DNA of 64,000 nt from an uncultured Clostridium sp. (GCA_934746785.1 CAKVFO010000001.1:41061-105060), one strand, 5' to 3'; numbered from the stretch's first letter, positions 36,801-47,828 are shown. Notes: a model not told the origin generated them from the sequence alone. Program-made: numbers and translations.

Positions 36801-37961
36801 ATGAAAAATATATCTTTAATAAGTAGAATAATATTTTTTCTTATAGTAGGCATAAGTATAGGTTTAGTTTGTTCTCAATTTGAACTGCTTATTCCTATAA
36901 AAATACTTTCAACTTTTAGTTCATTATTTAAAAACTTTTTATCTTTTGTTATACCTTTAATTATTATTGGATTTATAGTGCCTGGCATAGCATCTCTTAA
37001 AGGTAAGTCTGGAAGGGGACTTTTTATTACAACTGCTATAGCATATACATCAACAATTTTTGCGGGATTGTTAGCATATATTGTGGGATCTAATATCTTA
37101 CCAGGCTTAATAACAACTGGTAAGTCTTTAGAAGACTGCGCTTCAGAGGTAACACCTATGTTTACTGTAGATATTCCTCCAGTTATGCAAGTTATGTCAG
37201 CATTAGTTCTTGCATTTATTCTTGGAATAGGTTTATCAAGAATTAAAGATAGTGTCTTTTTAAAAGTTGTTGAAGAATTTAATGAAATTATATCAATGGT
37301 TGTTTCTAAAATTTTAATACCATTAGTTCCAGTTTATATTGGATGTATATTTGCACAGTTAAGTTATAGTGGTGAAATATTTAATACTCTTAAAACTTTT
37401 GGTATTGTATACATAATACTTTTAATTTTACAGATTATTTATTTAGTTATTCAATATTCAATAGCAGGAGCTATTCTTAAAAAGAATCCATTATCTTTAT
37501 TAAAAAATCAACTTCCAGCGTATATGACAGCTGTAGGAACACAATCGTCAGCAGCTACTATTCCTGTGAATTTAGAATGTGTAAAGAGTAATGGAGTAAG
37601 TGAAGAAGTTACAGATTTTGTTGTGCCATTATGTGCTACTATTCATTTAGCAGGAGATACTATAACTTTGGTTATTACTTCAATAGCAGTTATGTGCATG
37701 AATGGTCAAGTACCTTCTATAGTGGATTTTATACCATTTATTCTTATGCTTGGAGTTACGATGATAGCAGCACCAGGAGTACCAGGAGGCGGAGTTATGG
37801 CAGCTCTTGGACTTTTACAGGATATGTTTGGATTCGCAGAAGTTCAGCAATCATTAATGATTGCATTACATGCGGCACAAGATAGTTTTGGAACAGCAAC
37901 AAATGTTACTGGTGATGGTGCAATAGCTATTTTAGTTGATAAAATTTTAAATAGAAAATAA
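36801..37961 (+). CDS. Dicarboxylate/amino acid:cation symporter (DAACS family)
   Basis: 386-aa membrane protein with about eight helices and two re-entrant loops. AVGTQSSAATIPV is the serine-rich HP1 loop, TIHLAGDTITL (helix 7 region) and APGVPGGGVMAALG the HP2 loop, and DSFGTATNVTGDGA helix 8 with its substrate-binding Asp/Asn. Sodium- or proton-coupled uptake of glutamate, serine or C4 acids. ATG 36801 is chosen for GTGGGGG upstream; 20 extra residues are possible but lack an RBS. Confidence 0.92.
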   Translation: MKNISLISRIIFFLIVGISIGLVCSQFELLIPIKILSTFSSLFKNFLSFVIPLIIIGFIVPGIASLKGKSGRGLFITTAIAYTSTIFAGLLAYIVGSNILPGLITTGKSLEDCASEVTPMFTVDIPPVMQVMSALVLAFILGIGLSRIKDSVFLKVVEEFNEIISMVVSKILIPLVPVYIGCIFAQLSYSGEIFNTLKTFGIVYIILLILQIIYLVIQYSIAGAILKKNPLSLLKNQLPAYMTAVGTQSSAATIPVNLECVKSNGVSEEVTDFVVPLCATIHLAGDTITLVITSIAVMCMNGQVPSIVDFIPFILMLGVTMIAAPGVPGGGVMAALGLLQDMFGFAEVQQSLMIALHAAQDSFGTATNVTGDGAIAILVDKILNRK

Positions 37962-37979
37962 ATATTAAGGCAGGGTTAA

Positions 37980-38239
37980 AGATGTAAGAGAAATTAAACC
38001 AAAGGCGGCTTTTGCCAAAAAAGCTATGGCCATATTTGCAAAGGAAATGTCGTAACAAACATTGATTATAGAAGAAAGGATTTGCAGAAAGATGCATATA
38101 TGAAGTGATAAAGAACTGTATGGATATGAATAAAGAAATAGTATTAAATGTTTTAAAAAGTAACACTAAAGCTTATAATCTTTATAATAAAATGGGATTT
38201 GAAGTTATAGGAGAATTTGAAGAAGTAATATTTGAATAA
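37980..38239 (+). pseudogene. GNAT acetyltransferase remnant
   Basis: Only the C-terminal third is readable: VLNVLKSNTKAYNLYNKMGF, followed by EVIGEFEEVIFE, is the acetyl-CoA-binding motif B region of a GNAT protein. Upstream sequence has stops in all frames and no N-terminal domain. Confidence 0.65.
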
Positions 38240-38246
38240 TAGAAAA

Positions 38247-38283
38247 GCAGGATTATGTATAAATTATAGATACTTAATCCTGC
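38247..38283 (-). terminator. Terminator of the zinc-ribbon/WYL transcript
   Basis: GCAGGATTA / TAATCCTGC stem; on the minus strand it is followed by TTTTCTATT. It lies about 10 bases after the zinc-ribbon gene. Confidence 0.6.
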
Positions 38284-38293
38284 CTTATCTATA

Positions 38294-38557
38294 TTATTTT
38301 TTCCAACGTTTTAAAGTAGGAAAGAATGACTTCATCATATTTCTAGCTTCATCATCAGTCATTCCTTCATTACTTTCTGTCATATGAGGAATACAGAATT
38401 CAATTAATTCATCCATTGATCCATTAAAGGTGAAGTTTCCATCTTTAAAACAGTACTTACAGTAATCTGTATTCTTAGTTCCATCAGCATTTAATCCATA
38501 CATTTCATCTGTGTCTCCCATTGGCATACCACAGCATTGACAAAAATTTTTATTCAT
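38294..38557 (-). CDS. Putative zinc ribbon protein
   Basis: 87 aa: NFCQCCGMPMGDTDEMYGLN, then NTDYCKYCFKDGNFTF, two Cys-x2-Cys knuckles of the Zn_ribbon_2-type family, with a helical tail ending LKRWKK. Start fixed by GGAGGG. It lies 72 bases behind the WYL regulator and may be co-transcribed. Function unknown. Confidence 0.85.
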   Translation of the reverse strand: MNKNFCQCCGMPMGDTDEMYGLNADGTKNTDYCKYCFKDGNFTFNGSMDELIEFCIPHMTESNEGMTDDEARNMMKSFFPTLKRWKK

Positions 38558-38629
38558 GTTTAACCCTCCGAAATTCAATTTGCAGTTATTTACATTTATA
38601 GTGTACCAAAGATACCTTGACACCTTGTG

Positions 38630-39526
38630 TCAGGTTTTATACTTTTGATAAATTTTTCTAGCTGCTTCTTTTAAAGTATTGCGCAATTCTTCAGGTTTTA
38701 TAATTTCAACTTGAGTTCCAAAAGATAATAAATAACCTATAAGCCAATCATCTTCAGGCATTTCACTTGTAACAATCAGTCTGCCATCTTCACATTTTTC
38801 TATTTGGTTGTTTTCAAATTCATCATAAACACGATAAGCCATTTCTTTTGGGAAGGATAGAGTTATTTTTCTATAAGTTATATTAGGAGCTTCTTGTGAT
38901 TTAGGAAATGAAAGTGGAGTAAAACTTTCATCTAAAAGTTCGAAGTTTATAATTCTATTGAATTTAAATATACGGAAGGTTTCTCTTTTGGTGCAGTAAG
39001 CTTTCAAGTACCATGCTCTTGATTTATATAAGAGTTTTAAGGGATATATTTTTCTTTCACATTCAAGTCCTTGTGTATTAACATATGTAATTAGTAATGC
39101 TCTATGATTAATAACTGCATTCTTTAGTAATTCAAACTTTTCATTATCTTCAGTTTTAGGTCCCCAGCGTGAAAAGTCTACTTCATACCAATCTTCTGAT
39201 TCAATATTAAAAAGTGCAGATAGTTTTGTAAGCATATCTTTATTAAATGTACTTCCTATAAGAGATAAACTTTGTAATGCTGATAATATATCTTGTTTTT
39301 CTTTTTTAGATAGTAATGCCTTGTTTAGAACAAAGTCATCCATTAAATGAATACCGCCAGTTCGTCCTGTTGTAACATAGATTGGAATTCCAGCACTGCT
39401 TATAGTATCAATATCTCTATAGATTGTGCGGACAGATACCTCAAGTTCTTTTGCTAGTTCTGGTGCAGTAGCACTGCCTTTATCTAATAAATAGTAAAGA
39501 ATTTTAAATAGTCTGCTTTCTTTCAT
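38630..39526 (-). CDS. YafY-type HTH/WYL-domain regulator
   Basis: 298 aa. N-terminal HTH_11 (ATAPELAKELEVSVRTIYRDIDTI), a central WYL domain (WYLKAYCTKRETFRIFKFNRI) and a C-terminal WCX extension (GYLLSFGTQVEIIKPEELR). WYL domains bind ligands or nucleic acid; the target is unknown. RBS GGGAG on the minus strand. Confidence 0.9.
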   Translation of the reverse strand: MKESRLFKILYYLLDKGSATAPELAKELEVSVRTIYRDIDTISSAGIPIYVTTGRTGGIHLMDDFVLNKALLSKKEKQDILSALQSLSLIGSTFNKDMLTKLSALFNIESEDWYEVDFSRWGPKTEDNEKFELLKNAVINHRALLITYVNTQGLECERKIYPLKLLYKSRAWYLKAYCTKRETFRIFKFNRIINFELLDESFTPLSFPKSQEAPNITYRKITLSFPKEMAYRVYDEFENNQIEKCEDGRLIVTSEMPEDDWLIGYLLSFGTQVEIIKPEELRNTLKEAARKIYQKYKT

Positions 39527-39626
39527 TAAATCATCTCCCTAGAGACAATTATAATAAAAATTATAAGTTACAAATCATAAATTGGGATATAATTTAAAAA
39601 GAAATATAATTTGTAAGGAGTAAGTT

Positions 39627-40265
39627 ATGAATAAAATTAATTATCAAAAACAATTAGATAAAGTTATAGATAGTCTTCAAAGTAAAAATGAAGTACCTAA
39701 GTTATTACTTCATAGTTGTTGTGCACCTTGTAGCAGTTATGTTTTAGAATATTTATCAAATTATTTTAAGATAACAGTTCTATATTATAATCCCAATATT
39801 TATCCAAAAGAAGAATATGAAAAGAGACTAAAGGAGCAAAGAGGATTAATAAAAGATATGGTCTTTACGCATAAAGTTAATATTATAGAAGGTAAATATA
39901 ATAGCGATGATTTTTTTGAAATGTGCAGGGGTATGGAAGATTTTAAGGAAGGTAGGGAAAGATGTTTTAAATGCTATGAATTAAGATTAAGAGAAACTTT
40001 AAGGATAGCAGAGGAGAATAATTTTGATTATTTTACAACTACCCTTAGTATAAGTCCTTTTAAAAATGCTGAAAAACTTAATGAAATTGGTGAGAAATTA
40101 TCTGAGAATTCAAAGGTTAAGTATTTACTTTCAGATTTTAAAAAGAAGAATGGATATAAACGTTCTATAGAATTATCAGCAGAGTATAACCTGTATAGAC
40201 AAGATTATTGTGGGTGTATATTTTCTAAAAGACAAAGAGAAATGGAAAAAATGAGTAGAGTATAA
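39627..40265 (+). CDS. queH: Epoxyqueuosine reductase QueH
   Basis: 212 aa iron-sulfur protein for the last step of queuosine tRNA modification. Cysteine pairs LLHSCCAPCSSYVLEYL and ERCFKCYELRL, and the C-terminal RQDYCGCIFSKRQR, are the QueH (DUF208) hallmarks. RBS AAGGAG, and a TATAAT box at 39588-39593 suggests its own promoter. No other queuosine gene is in the window. Confidence 0.93.
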   Translation: MNKINYQKQLDKVIDSLQSKNEVPKLLLHSCCAPCSSYVLEYLSNYFKITVLYYNPNIYPKEEYEKRLKEQRGLIKDMVFTHKVNIIEGKYNSDDFFEMCRGMEDFKEGRERCFKCYELRLRETLRIAEENNFDYFTTTLSISPFKNAEKLNEIGEKLSENSKVKYLLSDFKKKNGYKRSIELSAEYNLYRQDYCGCIFSKRQREMEKMSRV

Positions 40266-40330
40266 TATGGTCAGTATGATGTTCAATAATATAAGTTATT
40301 TGCTAATGAACACATACTGACTATTTTTCT
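40266..40330. terminator. Terminator between queH and the choloylglycine hydrolase
   Basis: GTCAGTATG / CATACTGAC plus inner TGTTCA / TGAACA pairing, then ATTTTTCTTTT on the plus side. Serves the converging pair. Confidence 0.7.
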
Positions 40331-40339
40331 TTTAGAAAC

Positions 40340-41314
40340 TTAATTTAACTTGTTAATTCCCATAGTTTGAATAAATGGATAGATATATAAATCAGATGTA
40401 TCTAAATTCTCATTATGCATATATACTGCTGTAATTTGATGATTGTTATAAGAGGTATAATAATAAATGCCTTTATCTAAGTTACAGCAGCTAGTGTAAA
40501 TAGTTATTTCATATTTACCATTTCTTAATTCACAGCATCCACGTGGTTGATTAACACAATCTAATATATGAAAGAACTGAGAAATACTTTCTTCTTCAGA
40601 ATCACCAGATACTGAGTTTTCTTTAAGAAAAGCTGCCCTAACAAAACGAGATTCAGATGATAAATCACCAGGCAAACCAATAGCACCCATTCCACGACTA
40701 TAAAGTGGAAGATGTATATTTTGAGAAAAAGTATTCTTAGGCTGCTTTGGAGATAGATGCCTGTAGTTACTTAAGTTAAGAACTTGAAAAGGGAATGGTG
40801 GATTATTTGTTAAAACTCCAAGAGGGTTTTTATAAACATGAAGACCATCTTTTAGAGATTCAACAGTAATACATCGCTCTCTATCACAAATTAACCAATG
40901 AAGTTTAGCAAGGGGATATTTTTTGCCAAATGGAACATCTATAATATTGATATCTTTAATAAGTTGTAGAGCTTCATGAACATTTTTGCACTGTCCAAGT
41001 ATACAGGGAATAAATTCATAGGGAGCAATGTTATCCTTACACTGAACCGATTCATTATAAAAGGCATTTCCTACAAAACTAAGAGCTGCCATTCCAACTC
41101 CTTTTTCATTAAATGCATCGTAATAAAGGGGATAATCTTTTGATATTGTTGCCATTCCAAGTATGGCATAGTGATGATTTATACTTTCTTCATTTTTAAA
41201 TGTAAAAGTATAATTTCTAGGGGTAAGTACTATATTGTTATCATAAAAGATGTCGTAATCCAAGTTTCTTCCAAAGTAAAAATCCTTAGTTTTATATGTT
41301 ATTAATGTACACAT
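40340..41314 (-). CDS. Choloylglycine hydrolase family (bile salt hydrolase-like)
   Basis: 324-aa Ntn hydrolase that should cleave amide bonds of conjugated bile salts. Nucleophile Cys2 (exposed after Met removal), Arg16 and Asp19 in GRNLDY, Asn170 in GVLTNNPPF and Arg223 in LSSESRFVRAAF match the catalytic set of the C. perfringens enzyme, as does the C-terminus. At the position that is Asn in bile salt hydrolases and Tyr in penicillin V acylases (Cp Asn82) this protein has Ser79 (ALSF), so the substrate is less certain. No signal peptide. RBS GGGAG on the minus strand. Confidence 0.88.
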   Translation of the reverse strand: MCTLITYKTKDFYFGRNLDYDIFYDNNIVLTPRNYTFTFKNEESINHHYAILGMATISKDYPLYYDAFNEKGVGMAALSFVGNAFYNESVQCKDNIAPYEFIPCILGQCKNVHEALQLIKDINIIDVPFGKKYPLAKLHWLICDRERCITVESLKDGLHVYKNPLGVLTNNPPFPFQVLNLSNYRHLSPKQPKNTFSQNIHLPLYSRGMGAIGLPGDLSSESRFVRAAFLKENSVSGDSEEESISQFFHILDCVNQPRGCCELRNGKYEITIYTSCCNLDKGIYYYTSYNNHQITAVYMHNENLDTSDLYIYPFIQTMGINKLN

Positions 41315-41437
41315 ATTTAATATCTCCCTTTAATTATTATTTAATTTGAACAAGATAAAAGTGCTTATATATAAGTATATTTAATTAATAAGAAGAAAAT
41401 AAGAGATTTTAATATAAAAAGGAAATATAGTGTATGG

Positions 41438-41443
41438 TATAAT
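41438..41443 (+). promoter_or_regulatory. Extended -10 promoter of the two-component/ABC operon
   Basis: TGGTATAAT (TGn extension plus TATAAT), about 27 bases before the response-regulator start; no good -35 is seen. Confidence 0.5.
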
Positions 41444-41469
41444 TTACATAAAATAACAGGAGGTGCGTT

Positions 41470-42156
41470 ATGAATAATAAGGATATTTTAATTTTAGATG
41501 ATGATATAGACTTAGCTATGATAGCAAGTGACACTTTAGAAGATCACGGCTATACAGTAGAAATGGCTGAAAGTATAGAAGAAGCTTATTCGCTTATGGA
41601 AGAAATGAAGTTTAAACTAATTATATTAGATATAAATATTCCAGAGGGAACAGGCTTTGATTTTTGTGCAGAAATAAGAAAGGAAAGCACTATACCTATA
41701 ATTTTTATAAGTGCAAGGACAAGCGATACAGATAAAGTTAAGGGACTTGATATTGGAGGAGATGATTATCTTCCTAAACCTTATTCATTGGCAGAATTAT
41801 TATCAAGAGTAAATGCAAATATGAGAAGAGCTTATGGATTTGCGCAAAGGAATATCTTTAAGTTTGGTGATATTGAAGCAGATTTAAATATGAGAACAGT
41901 AAAGAAAGATGGGAAAATTATAAACCTTTCAATTAAAGAATTTGATTTACTTAAGTATCTTATTCAGCATAAGAATGTACCCTTAAAGAAAGAGATTATC
42001 TTTTCAGAGGTATGGGGAATGTTTAATGATGCTGAAATCTCTAGTTTGGCTGTTCATATAAGATGGCTTAGAGAAAAGTTAGAAAATAATCCTTCTAAAC
42101 CACATTTTATTAAAACAGTATGGGGTGTAGGATATATTTTTGAGGTGGAAGAATGA
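41470..42156 (+). CDS. OmpR-family response regulator
   Basis: 228 aa: receiver domain with acidic pocket LDDDIDLA, phospho-acceptor Asp54 in LIILDINIP, Lys in YLPKPYS, then a winged-helix Trans_reg_C domain (LSIKEFDLLKYLIQH ... KTVWGVGYIF). RBS AGGAGG. Overlaps the sensor kinase by 4 bases. With the following genes it forms a BceRS/BceAB-like peptide-sensing module. Confidence 0.93.
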   Translation: MNNKDILILDDDIDLAMIASDTLEDHGYTVEMAESIEEAYSLMEEMKFKLIILDINIPEGTGFDFCAEIRKESTIPIIFISARTSDTDKVKGLDIGGDDYLPKPYSLAELLSRVNANMRRAYGFAQRNIFKFGDIEADLNMRTVKKDGKIINLSIKEFDLLKYLIQHKNVPLKKEIIFSEVWGMFNDAEISSLAVHIRWLREKLENNPSKPHFIKTVWGVGYIFEVEE

Positions 42157-43286
42157 GAAGAAAAATAATATTCATAGTAGTTTTTTTCTTGGCTCTGATT
42201 ACAGGAATATTTATTACAAAAAATCATGGCAGCAGTGGAGAGTTTGAAGATAAAAAGAGAGATGCTATAGTTCAGCTTAATGAAATAAAAATGTTATATG
42301 CAGATAATAAAATTACTGAGGAAGAAGTAAATGAGAGTATAGATAATGTAGAAGAAAATTTAAGAAGTATCAAGTTAGAAGGTGAAAGTGGATTAAAGCA
42401 GATGTATATAGCAGTTGTGATTTTTATTCTAATAATCTTTTCTTATATCTATTTAGAAATAATAAGACCATTTATTAAACTTGAGAAATTCTCTTTAGAA
42501 ATATCAAAGGGTAATTTTGATTCACCTCTTTATGTTGAGAGAAAGAATATTTTTGGTGAGTTTACATGGGCCTTTGATATGATGCGAAACGAGATAAAGT
42601 ATTTAAGGGAATCTGAAAAGAGAGCTGTTGAAAATAATAAAACAGTAATAGCTACAATATCTCATGATATAAAGACTCCAGTAGCATCTATAAGAGCTTA
42701 TTCAGAAGCTTTGAAAGAAAATATGGATAAGAATTATGAAAGAAGGGATAGATATTTAAAGGTAATAATTAAAAAGTGTGATGAAGTAGCAAAGTTAACT
42801 AATGATTTGTTTCTTCATTCTTTATCAGATTTAGAAAGACTAAAGATAGAGCTAGAACTCTTGAATTCAAAGGAAGTTATAGCAACAATTCTAGAAAACA
42901 TGTCTCATTTAAATTATAAAATTCAGATTAAAAATCATATTCCAGAAACTAAAATTTTTATAGATAAAAAGAGACTAGAGCAAGTATTTGAAAACATAAT
43001 AAGCAACAGTATTAAATATGCGGAAACAAACAAATCTGTTATGAAATTTAAAGAAGAGGATGGATTTCTATGTTGTATTATAGATGACTTTGGTAAGGGA
43101 ATAAATTATGAGGACATGCCTTTTGTTTTTGAAAAGTTCTATAGAGGTAAAGATGTTAAAGATAAAGATGGAGCAGGGCTTGGTCTTTATATAGTTAAGT
43201 ACATTATGGAGAAGATGGATGGACAGGTTTTTCTTAAAAATAGACAGGATGGATTAAGGGTAATTTTAAAGATTAAAATCTCTTAA
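42153..43286 (+). CDS. Sensor histidine kinase
   Basis: 377 aa. Helix 1 at about residues 4-22, a short extracytoplasmic loop (about 23-82), helix 2 at about 84-101, a HAMP-like linker, HisKA with His171 (ATISHDIKTPVASIRAYSE), and HATPase_c (NIISNSIKYAE, DDFGKGI, GAGLGLYIVK). The loop is longer than in intramembrane-sensing BceS kinases. Partner of the preceding regulator. Confidence 0.92.
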   Translation: MRRKIIFIVVFFLALITGIFITKNHGSSGEFEDKKRDAIVQLNEIKMLYADNKITEEEVNESIDNVEENLRSIKLEGESGLKQMYIAVVIFILIIFSYIYLEIIRPFIKLEKFSLEISKGNFDSPLYVERKNIFGEFTWAFDMMRNEIKYLRESEKRAVENNKTVIATISHDIKTPVASIRAYSEALKENMDKNYERRDRYLKVIIKKCDEVAKLTNDLFLHSLSDLERLKIELELLNSKEVIATILENMSHLNYKIQIKNHIPETKIFIDKKRLEQVFENIISNSIKYAETNKSVMKFKEEDGFLCCIIDDFGKGINYEDMPFVFEKFYRGKDVKDKDGAGLGLYIVKYIMEKMDGQVFLKNRQDGLRVILKIKIS

Positions 43287-43349
43287 AGATTTCTTAATAA
43301 CTTAGAGAGTAGTATATAGTCATAGAAGAGAAAAAGAGAGGTAAAAACA

Positions 43350-44111
43350 ATGACAAAAGTATTATTAAAAGCTAAAGATTTATGTAAAAGCTATGCAACA
43401 GACGGGCTTCAAACTCATGTTATAAGTCATATGGATTTAGAAATCAATGAGAGTGATTTTACTGTTATTATGGGAAGTTCAGGTTCTGGAAAATCAACTT
43501 TATTATATTGTTTAAGCGGAATGGATGAAATTACTTCAGGGGAAGTTTCTTATAAAGATAAAGCAATTAACAAGATGAAAACTAAAGAATTATCAAAGCT
43601 TAGAAGGAAGGATTTTGGATTTGTATTTCAACAGAGCAGTCTTGTTTCTAATTTATCTTTATTTGAAAATGTAGCTGTGTCAGGATATTTATGCAAAGAT
43701 AAAAGTGTTAAAGAAGTAAATAAAAAGACAGATGAATTATTAAAAGCAGTAGGGGTTTATGAAGTTAAAAAACATCTTCCAACACAGGTTTCAGGGGGAC
43801 AGCAGCAAAGGGCAAGTATAGCAAGGGCATTAATTACTTCGCCATCAATACTTTTTGCTGATGAACCAACAGGAGCCTTAAATTCAAAATCAGGTCAGGA
43901 AGTTTTAGATCTTTTAACTATGGAAAATAAAAAAGGTCAAAGCATTCTTATGGTTACTCATGATATTAAGGCAGCTGTAAGGGCAAATAGAATTATTTAT
44001 ATTGAGGATGGACGAATTGTTGGAGAATTAAGTTTATTACCATATGAAGAGTCAGAGAGAAAATCAAGGGAAACTCAAATTCTTTCATGGCTTTCTAAGA
44101 AGGGGTGGTAG
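43350..44111 (+). CDS. ABC ATPase of a BceA/MacB-like transporter
   Basis: 253 aa: Walker A GSSGSGKST, Q-loop FVFQQSSLV, signature VSGGQQQRASIARA, Walker B ILFADEPTGALN. Type of the MacB/BceA/LolD group that powers FtsX-like permeases. RBS AGAGAGG. The permease follows 4 bases after the stop. It probably provides peptide-antibiotic resistance sensed by the kinase upstream. Confidence 0.92.
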   Translation: MTKVLLKAKDLCKSYATDGLQTHVISHMDLEINESDFTVIMGSSGSGKSTLLYCLSGMDEITSGEVSYKDKAINKMKTKELSKLRRKDFGFVFQQSSLVSNLSLFENVAVSGYLCKDKSVKEVNKKTDELLKAVGVYEVKKHLPTQVSGGQQQRASIARALITSPSILFADEPTGALNSKSGQEVLDLLTMENKKGQSILMVTHDIKAAVRANRIIYIEDGRIVGELSLLPYEESERKSRETQILSWLSKKGW

Positions 44112-44115
44112 AGAT

Positions 44116-46461
44116 ATGGCATTATGGTCTGTAATATGCGCTAATATGAAAAAGAAAAAGGGTAGTTTTATAGGCGTATTTATATTAATGTTTATAATTT
44201 CTGTTACTGTTACAAGTATATTAAGTGCTTATTTATCAGGGTACGAAAGATATGATATTGCATGTAAAGCAGAGAATGCCCCTGACATTATAAATATAGT
44301 ATTTGAGAAAGATTATGATGAAGTTTATGAAGAAAAGCTTAAGTTACAGGAAGAAGTTAAAGCGGTAGAGAACATCAAGGGAATGAGATATAAACGTGGT
44401 CTTAATATTAAGAGTAAAGAATTGAGCAGCAGCATTTTAATGTTTGCCTATGAACCTGAAATATTTAGTAATGAGTTAGAAAATGGATATAGAATGGATA
44501 TCCCAAAAGAAGGGGAAATATATTTACCAAAGTTCTTTAAAGAAAAATACAATTGTACTATTGGTGATGAATTAACTTTTGTTTCTGAGGATAAAGATTA
44601 CACTTTTACTATTTCAGATTTCTTCGAAGACACAACTTTTGGAACAAGCGTCATTGGAAGAAAAAGGGTTTACATAAATCCTTCTGATTTTGAAGAGTTA
44701 TATGATAGTAATAACCAAGAGTTTGCTCATATTTCAGCCTTATACACTATGTTGAAAGATGAGTATAAGGGTCAGGGTAAGGTTATTAAAGATATAAATA
44801 AAGCCACATCTATTCAAAAGTATGGAATGGACTGTACTGTATTTACAGAAAGTAAACATTATACTTTTATGATGCCAGATGTACTTTCAGCTATACTTTT
44901 AGGATTTAGCAGTTTGCTTTTAATAATTTTAATGGTTGTAATAGCGCAGTCTATAGCTTCATCCATAGAAATGGAGTATAAAACTTATGGAATATTTAAA
45001 GCTATGGGATTTAGTAATATTCAATTGAGGATAATTATTTTAATAGAATATGTAATAGCATCAGTAGCAGGTATGATAATAGGAACAATTGTAGGAGGAT
45101 TTATTGAAGATTCTGTTGGTGAAATAGTTCTAGATGGAACAGGTCTTTTCTGGATAGGAGGCATAAAATATAAGGAATGTATTGGAGTATTTATAGCGAT
45201 ATTGATTGTTATCAGTTTGTTTATATTATTATTTACAAGAAAGATAACAAGCATATCACCAGTTAGAGCAATTTCCTTTGGTAATGCACCTATTCATTTT
45301 TCAAGCAGGCTTAATTTTTCTTTAGACTCATTAGAGTTTGTGCCTTTATCAGTTAAATTGGGATTTAAGCAAGTAGTAACTCATATGAAACAAAGTGTAA
45401 TATTAGTGTTTATAATATGTATTTTAACTTTCTTTACAATATCTATGTATTCGTTAGGAGAAGTTCTTACAGGTGATACTATTGAAGAATTGTTTAATCC
45501 AACAGGATGTGACCTTTCAGTTTATTATAGTGCTGAAAATGAAGGTGAAATACCTAATATAAAGGCTGAGATAGAGAAATGTACTGGTATAGATAAAGAA
45601 TTCAAGATTACTAATACTTATAAAACTGTTGATGATAATAATCTTCTAATAAGAGTAACAGATAATAATGATAATATTTTAGGTAAAACAAAGGAAGGAA
45701 GAGCTCCTAAATATAATAATGAAGTCTTAACTACTCCTATAATGGCTGAAGAATTAGGTAAAAGTATTGGGGATATGATCACTGTAGAAGATGCTAAGGG
45801 AAATAAAAAAGATTATATGATAGTAGGATTGCAGCAGGCAATAAATGATCTTGGAAGAAATATAACAATGCTTGAGTCTGGAATGAATAGACTTAATCCT
45901 GAGTTTAATCTAACAGTTAAAGAATTTAGATTAACTGATCCTGAAAAGACTGAGAAGATAATAGAAAATTTAGAATCTATATATGGAAAAGATAATTATG
46001 ACTTAAGCTTTGGAAATGATTATAAGGCATCAAAAGAAGACTTTGATATAGTAAAAGATGTTCATTTAGTTACTCAAGTTATATTTATTCTTTCTGTTAT
46101 AATAGTTGGAATAATTGTAGTCCTTGTATGTAGTAAAAATATAATGAAGATAAGAAGTGACATAGGAATTTTAAAGTCTCAAGGATGTACTAATGGTGAT
46201 ATAAAGAGCCAGTTATCTATGGAGTTTTTTATAATAGCTTTAATAGGAAGTATTCTTGGTGTCGTATTTAATGTTATCTTTAATGATAAATTAATGTATG
46301 TATTTTTTAAATATGTTGGGATAACTGAGTATGTTACAGAGTATAATCTTAAAATTCTATTAGTTCCAGTTGCAGCAATTACCTTATTTACAATAGCAGC
46401 TTCATGGATTATCTCAGGAAAGGTTAGAAAGATATCTCCTAAGAATTTAATAGTTGAATAG
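44116..46461 (+). CDS. FtsX-like permease of the BceAB-type transporter
   Basis: 781 aa. An N-terminal helix, a large extracytoplasmic MacB_PCD-like region (about residues 45-270), three helices (MPDVLSAILLGFSSLLLIIL, ...), then a second half with another extracytoplasmic region and a final FtsX core (FFIIALIGSILGVVFNVIF). The start ATG 44116 follows GGTAGAG; an overlapping upstream start inside the ATPase gene is less likely. The two-FtsX-domain layout fits antimicrobial peptide transporters. Confidence 0.88.
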   Translation: MALWSVICANMKKKKGSFIGVFILMFIISVTVTSILSAYLSGYERYDIACKAENAPDIINIVFEKDYDEVYEEKLKLQEEVKAVENIKGMRYKRGLNIKSKELSSSILMFAYEPEIFSNELENGYRMDIPKEGEIYLPKFFKEKYNCTIGDELTFVSEDKDYTFTISDFFEDTTFGTSVIGRKRVYINPSDFEELYDSNNQEFAHISALYTMLKDEYKGQGKVIKDINKATSIQKYGMDCTVFTESKHYTFMMPDVLSAILLGFSSLLLIILMVVIAQSIASSIEMEYKTYGIFKAMGFSNIQLRIIILIEYVIASVAGMIIGTIVGGFIEDSVGEIVLDGTGLFWIGGIKYKECIGVFIAILIVISLFILLFTRKITSISPVRAISFGNAPIHFSSRLNFSLDSLEFVPLSVKLGFKQVVTHMKQSVILVFIICILTFFTISMYSLGEVLTGDTIEELFNPTGCDLSVYYSAENEGEIPNIKAEIEKCTGIDKEFKITNTYKTVDDNNLLIRVTDNNDNILGKTKEGRAPKYNNEVLTTPIMAEELGKSIGDMITVEDAKGNKKDYMIVGLQQAINDLGRNITMLESGMNRLNPEFNLTVKEFRLTDPEKTEKIIENLESIYGKDNYDLSFGNDYKASKEDFDIVKDVHLVTQVIFILSVIIVGIIVVLVCSKNIMKIRSDIGILKSQGCTNGDIKSQLSMEFFIIALIGSILGVVFNVIFNDKLMYVFFKYVGITEYVTEYNLKILLVPVAAITLFTIAASWIISGKVRKISPKNLIVE

Positions 46462-46590
46462 TAAATAAGGCAGTTTTTAATTTAATTTTAGAAATAAAAA
46501 TGCAATTTGAATATTAATCTGCTAATAATTTTTTTTGTTTGTTAATAAAATGTGTGTAAATTATTAATATCTTTAAATTTATTATACACC

Positions 46591-46619
46591 TTGAATATTT
46601 TTGTAAAATGGTGTATTCT
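46591..46619 (+). promoter_or_regulatory. Probable ilvC promoter
   Basis: TTGAAT (46591-46596), 17-base spacer, TATTCT (46614-46619). An inverted repeat TACACC/GGTGTA overlaps it and could be an operator or simply part of the leader. Confidence 0.5.
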
Positions 46620-46661
46620 TATAAATAAAGGTACCGGAGTTAATAAAAGGTAGTTTGGTAA

Positions 46662-47744
<1,083 letters not shown>

Positions 47745-47763
47745 TATAAATAGTTTTAAAGAG

Positions 47764-47808
47764 AAAATCTATGTTTAGTCATTATGATTAAACATAGATT
47801 TTTTTTCA
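47764..47808 (+). terminator. ilvC terminator
   Basis: AAAATCTATGTTTA / TAAACATAGATTTT stem with T8 tail. Confidence 0.88.
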
Positions 47809-47828
47809 TATAATCAAGGAGGGATTTT

